Made by a program: the position numbers and the translations under genes | Shown here: one piece after another, positions 61,656 to 64,000 of the stretch | Layout: each line of letters begins with the position of its first letter | How positions within the stretch are numbered: the first letter of the stretch is position 1 | NCBI GenBank assembly: GCA_963807925.1 | Contig: CAWEDP010000002.1 | Coordinates: 3,162,001-3,226,000 of the forward strand | Direction of reading: 5' to 3' | DNA length: 64,000 nt | Source of the DNA: CAWEDP01 sp963807925 | Lineage (GTDB): Bacteria; Acidobacteriota; Vicinamibacteria; Vicinamibacterales; CAVVIG01 | Notes under the pieces: generated by a model | What the model was told of the DNA's origin: nothing | The model's input: only the letters and a program-made list of their open reading frames with translations | The model's database searches: none

Positions 61656-63877
61656 TGGCCCGGCTGCCCACCTCGCTCCCGGATCTCGTGGCGACATTCG
61701 GCCCGCATCTCAACCGCGAACCGGCTGGAGGCTGGACCACGCGCGGTGAGCCCGACCGGATTGTGCCGACACACTGTTGCTTCTGCGGCCAGCAGTGCGG
61801 CATCCAGCTCAAGGTGAAGGACGAGAAGATCGTCGGCTTCGAACCCTGGGAGGAGTTCCCGTTCAACAAAGGGAGGCTCTGCCCCAAGGGCGTGAAGCGT
61901 TACATGCAGGACGAGCATCCGGATCGGCTGCTGACGCCGCTTGTTCGCGACGAGGCGCGAGGCTTCACGCCGATCGACTGGGACACGGCGCTCGAGCGTA
62001 CCGCACGCGAGATCCAGCGCATTCAGTCCGCCCATGGACGGGACGCCTTCGCCGTCTTGACGGGAGCCTCGCTGACCAACGAGAAGGCGTACCTGATGGG
62101 CAAGTTCGCTCGAGTGGCCGTGCGCACCGCCAATATCGACTACAACGGTCGGCTCTGTATGGTGTCGGCGGCGGCCGCGTCGAAGAAGATTCTCGGCATC
62201 GATCGCAGCGCCAATCCGTGGAGCGACATTCCGAAGGCGAAGGTGATTCTTGTCGCGGGCGCGAACATCGCCGAGTGCGCCCCGATCACCACCGACTATC
62301 TCTGGCAGGCCCGCGAGAACGGCGCGAAGATCATCGTGCTCGATCCGCGTCTGACGCCGATCGCACGCACCGCCGACCTCTTCATCCCCGTGCGCTCAGG
62401 CGGGGACGTCGGCGTCTTCTACGGCATGCTCCACGTCATGGTTCAGCGCGGCTGGATCAACCGTGAGTTCATCGCGGCGCATACCACCGGCTGGGGCGCC
62501 GTCGAGGCCATTGTCGAGCGCTACACCCCGGAATACGCAGCGACCGTCGCGAGCGTGCCCGCCTCGATGATCGTGCGCGCCGCCGAACTGTGGGGGCCAG
62601 CCGAGACCAGCTTCCTCCTGCACGCCCGCGGCATCGAGCACCACTCAAAGGGCGTCGAGAACTGCATGGCCGCCATCAATCTGGTGGTGGCCACCGGCCG
62701 CATCGGGCGCGAAGGCTGCGGCTACGCCATGATCACCGGCCAGGGGAACGGCCAGGGCGCGCGCGAACAGGGACAGAAATGCGATCAGCTGCCGGGTGCG
62801 CGCGACCTCGAGAACCCGGCACACCGGGAATATATTGCCGGCGTGTGGAGGGTCGAGGAATCCACCATCCCGCATACCGGGTTGTCGGCCGTGCCGCTGC
62901 TCGAAGCGATTCACGACGGCCGCATCAAGGGCCTGTTGCTCCTTTGCTTCAACCCGGCAGTGTCGCTGCCCGACGGTGAGTTCATCCGGGAAGCCCTCAG
63001 CCGCCTCGAGTTCTTCACGGTGATCGATTTCTTCATGTCAGAGACGGCACGCTACGCCGATCTCGTGCTCCCCGGCTCGCTGATGGAGGAGGATGAAGGG
63101 ACCACGACCAACGTCGAGGGGCGCGTGATCCATCACCGCCAGGTCGTCCAGCCACCGGACGGCGCGCGGCAGGACTGGCGGATCATCTGCGACCTCGCGA
63201 AACGCCTCGGCGCGGGTGACAAGTTCGGCTACGAGTCAACGCACGAAATCTTCGAAGAGCTGCGCATCGCCTCGAAAGGCGGCGTCGCCGACTACGCCGG
63301 TATCACGTGGGAGCGCATCGACCGGGAGAGGGGCGTGTTTTGGCCCTGCCCGTCGCTCGATCATCCCGGCACCCCGCGTCTGTACGAAGGCGGGCAGTTC
63401 GGCCATCCCGACGGCAAGGCGCATTTTCAGCCGGCCGACTGGCGGCCCGCCGCCGAAGAGCCAGACGCCGACTACCCGATTGTGCTGACAACGGGACGCG
63501 TGGTGTCGCAGTATCTGTCGGGCACACAGACGCGTCGCATCGGCGCGCTCGTCGACCAGTACCCGCAGCCACGGTGCGAGATCCATCCGCGCCTGGCCGG
63601 ATCGCTCGGGATCGTGGATGGCGATTTCGTCCGCGTCGAGAGCCGCCGCGGCGCCATCGTCGTCCGCGCGCAGGTCGTGAAGACCATTCGGCCCGACACG
63701 GTGTTCGTCCCGTACCACTGGCCGCTCGACCGATCGGCGAACACGTGCACGATCCGTGCAATCGATCCGATGTCAGAGATTCCCGAGTTCAAGATCTGCG
63801 CCGTCCGTGTCTCGAAAGCAGCGGACCCGGTCGGTGACATCGCCGCGCTCGAGCCGGCGGCCGGAGGCATTCGGTGA
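61655..63877 (+). CDS. molybdopterin oxidoreductase, nitrate reductase/formate dehydrogenase-like
   Basis: 740 residues from GTG 61655, without a Tat signal, so cytoplasmic. N-terminal 4Fe-4S motif THCCFCGQQCGIQLKVK plus GRLCPKGVKRYM (about 39-75). The molybdenum ligand is Cys in DYNGRLCMVSAAAA (about 167). MGD-binding parts include LVAGANIAECAPITTDYLWQ, VLDPRLTPIARTADLFIPVR and the C-terminal VLTTGRVVSQYLSGTQTRR. The Cys ligand and length agree with assimilatory-type nitrate reductases, though formate or other substrates are possible. It overlaps the downstream ferredoxin gene by 4 bases, forming a three-subunit complex. Confidence 0.87.
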   Translation: MARLPTSLPDLVATFGPHLNREPAGGWTTRGEPDRIVPTHCCFCGQQCGIQLKVKDEKIVGFEPWEEFPFNKGRLCPKGVKRYMQDEHPDRLLTPLVRDEARGFTPIDWDTALERTAREIQRIQSAHGRDAFAVLTGASLTNEKAYLMGKFARVAVRTANIDYNGRLCMVSAAAASKKILGIDRSANPWSDIPKAKVILVAGANIAECAPITTDYLWQARENGAKIIVLDPRLTPIARTADLFIPVRSGGDVGVFYGMLHVMVQRGWINREFIAAHTTGWGAVEAIVERYTPEYAATVASVPASMIVRAAELWGPAETSFLLHARGIEHHSKGVENCMAAINLVVATGRIGREGCGYAMITGQGNGQGAREQGQKCDQLPGARDLENPAHREYIAGVWRVEESTIPHTGLSAVPLLEAIHDGRIKGLLLLCFNPAVSLPDGEFIREALSRLEFFTVIDFFMSETARYADLVLPGSLMEEDEGTTTNVEGRVIHHRQVVQPPDGARQDWRIICDLAKRLGAGDKFGYESTHEIFEELRIASKGGVADYAGITWERIDRERGVFWPCPSLDHPGTPRLYEGGQFGHPDGKAHFQPADWRPAAEEPDADYPIVLTTGRVVSQYLSGTQTRRIGALVDQYPQPRCEIHPRLAGSLGIVDGDFVRVESRRGAIVVRAQVVKTIRPDTVFVPYHWPLDRSANTCTIRAIDPMSEIPEFKICAVRVSKAADPVGDIAALEPAAGGIR

Positions 63878-64000
63878 GCGAGCTCGCGTTCTTCGTCGAC
63901 TACTCGCGCTGCATCGGATGCCAGGCCTGTGTGCAGGCGTGCGAGGAATGCGACACCCACCGCGGCCGATCGCTCATCCACCTCGAGACGATCGAACGGC
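63874..64000 (+). CDS. 4Fe-4S ferredoxin-type subunit, truncated by window edge
   Basis: GTG 63874 overlaps the molybdopterin subunit stop by 4 bases. The 42 visible residues have FFVDYSRCIGCQACVQACEE (CxxCxxC with a following CxxxC), the first cluster motif of NarH/DmsB-like electron-transfer subunits. The remainder is beyond the window. Likely passes electrons between the membrane subunit and the molybdopterin subunit. Confidence 0.83.
   Translation, partial: MSELAFFVDYSRCIGCQACVQACEECDTHRGRSLIHLETIER

Noticed and set aside
1..64000. tRNA, rRNA genes and CRISPR arrays
   Set aside because: No cloverleaf-like or rRNA-like stretch and no regularly spaced direct repeats were noticed by reading; a covariance search could still find a missed tRNA.

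Overview
The window looks like a chromosomal segment of a high-GC soil bacterium, most probably an acidobacterium of the Vicinamibacteria type. This is an inference from gene content: secreted paralogs with a conserved D-L-S-G-x-W motif, DUF6152-like proteins, secreted amidohydrolases, TolB-like propeller proteins, and SBP56 and PQQ enzymes. No rRNA or tRNA gene and no CRISPR array was seen. Host DNA is about 65-70% GC by eye.

Layout. 1-8 kb: a truncated glycosyltransferase, a metallo-beta-lactamase-fold hydrolase, a TonB-like protein, a Tat-exported amidohydrolase, and a cluster pairing two DLSG-motif proteins with two DUF6152-like proteins. 8-19 kb: AlkB, a HupE/UreJ-like protein, a tandem pair of secreted metallo-hydrolases, an S9 peptidase, a beta-barrel protein, a 984-residue HExxH/propeller/barrel protein and small secreted proteins. 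19-28 kb: an OPT transporter, an NAD(P)-binding protein, a second amidohydrolase, two more DLSG proteins, and a divergent NAD-salvage pair (nicotinate phosphoribosyltransferase and nicotinamidase). 28-30 kb: an AhpD-like gene and two frameshifted genes.

30.06-32.96 kb: an intact mobile element of lower GC. It has 23-bp terminal inverted repeats (one mismatch) and a 6-bp target duplication (GACACG). It encodes an IS1-like DDE transposase plus four passenger genes: a small basic protein, two overlapping small membrane proteins, and a proteasome-beta/Anbu-like Ntn hydrolase. This is the most unusual system in the window.

33-42 kb: a minus-strand run of cytochrome c, PQQ dehydrogenase, selenium-binding protein/methanethiol oxidase, a membrane protein and a duplicated-HTH regulator, then a SagB-type oxidoreductase. 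42-50 kb: a VOC protein, a sedolisin, and the methionine pair MetH plus a homocysteine methyltransferase-MTHFR fusion. 50-64 kb: a stress, signalling and redox block with a cation/proton antiporter, universal stress proteins, a decayed tannase, a GGDEF protein, an HD-GYP protein, MarR and ClC divergently arranged, a cupin, and the start of a membrane-anchored molybdopterin oxidoreductase operon that runs off the right edge.

Five reading frames (near 28171, 29235, 47783, 53800 and 54995) are each restored by a one-base change in a short homopolymer. For MetH this points to sequencing or assembly error rather than gene death. The tannase is also truncated, so it is probably a true remnant.
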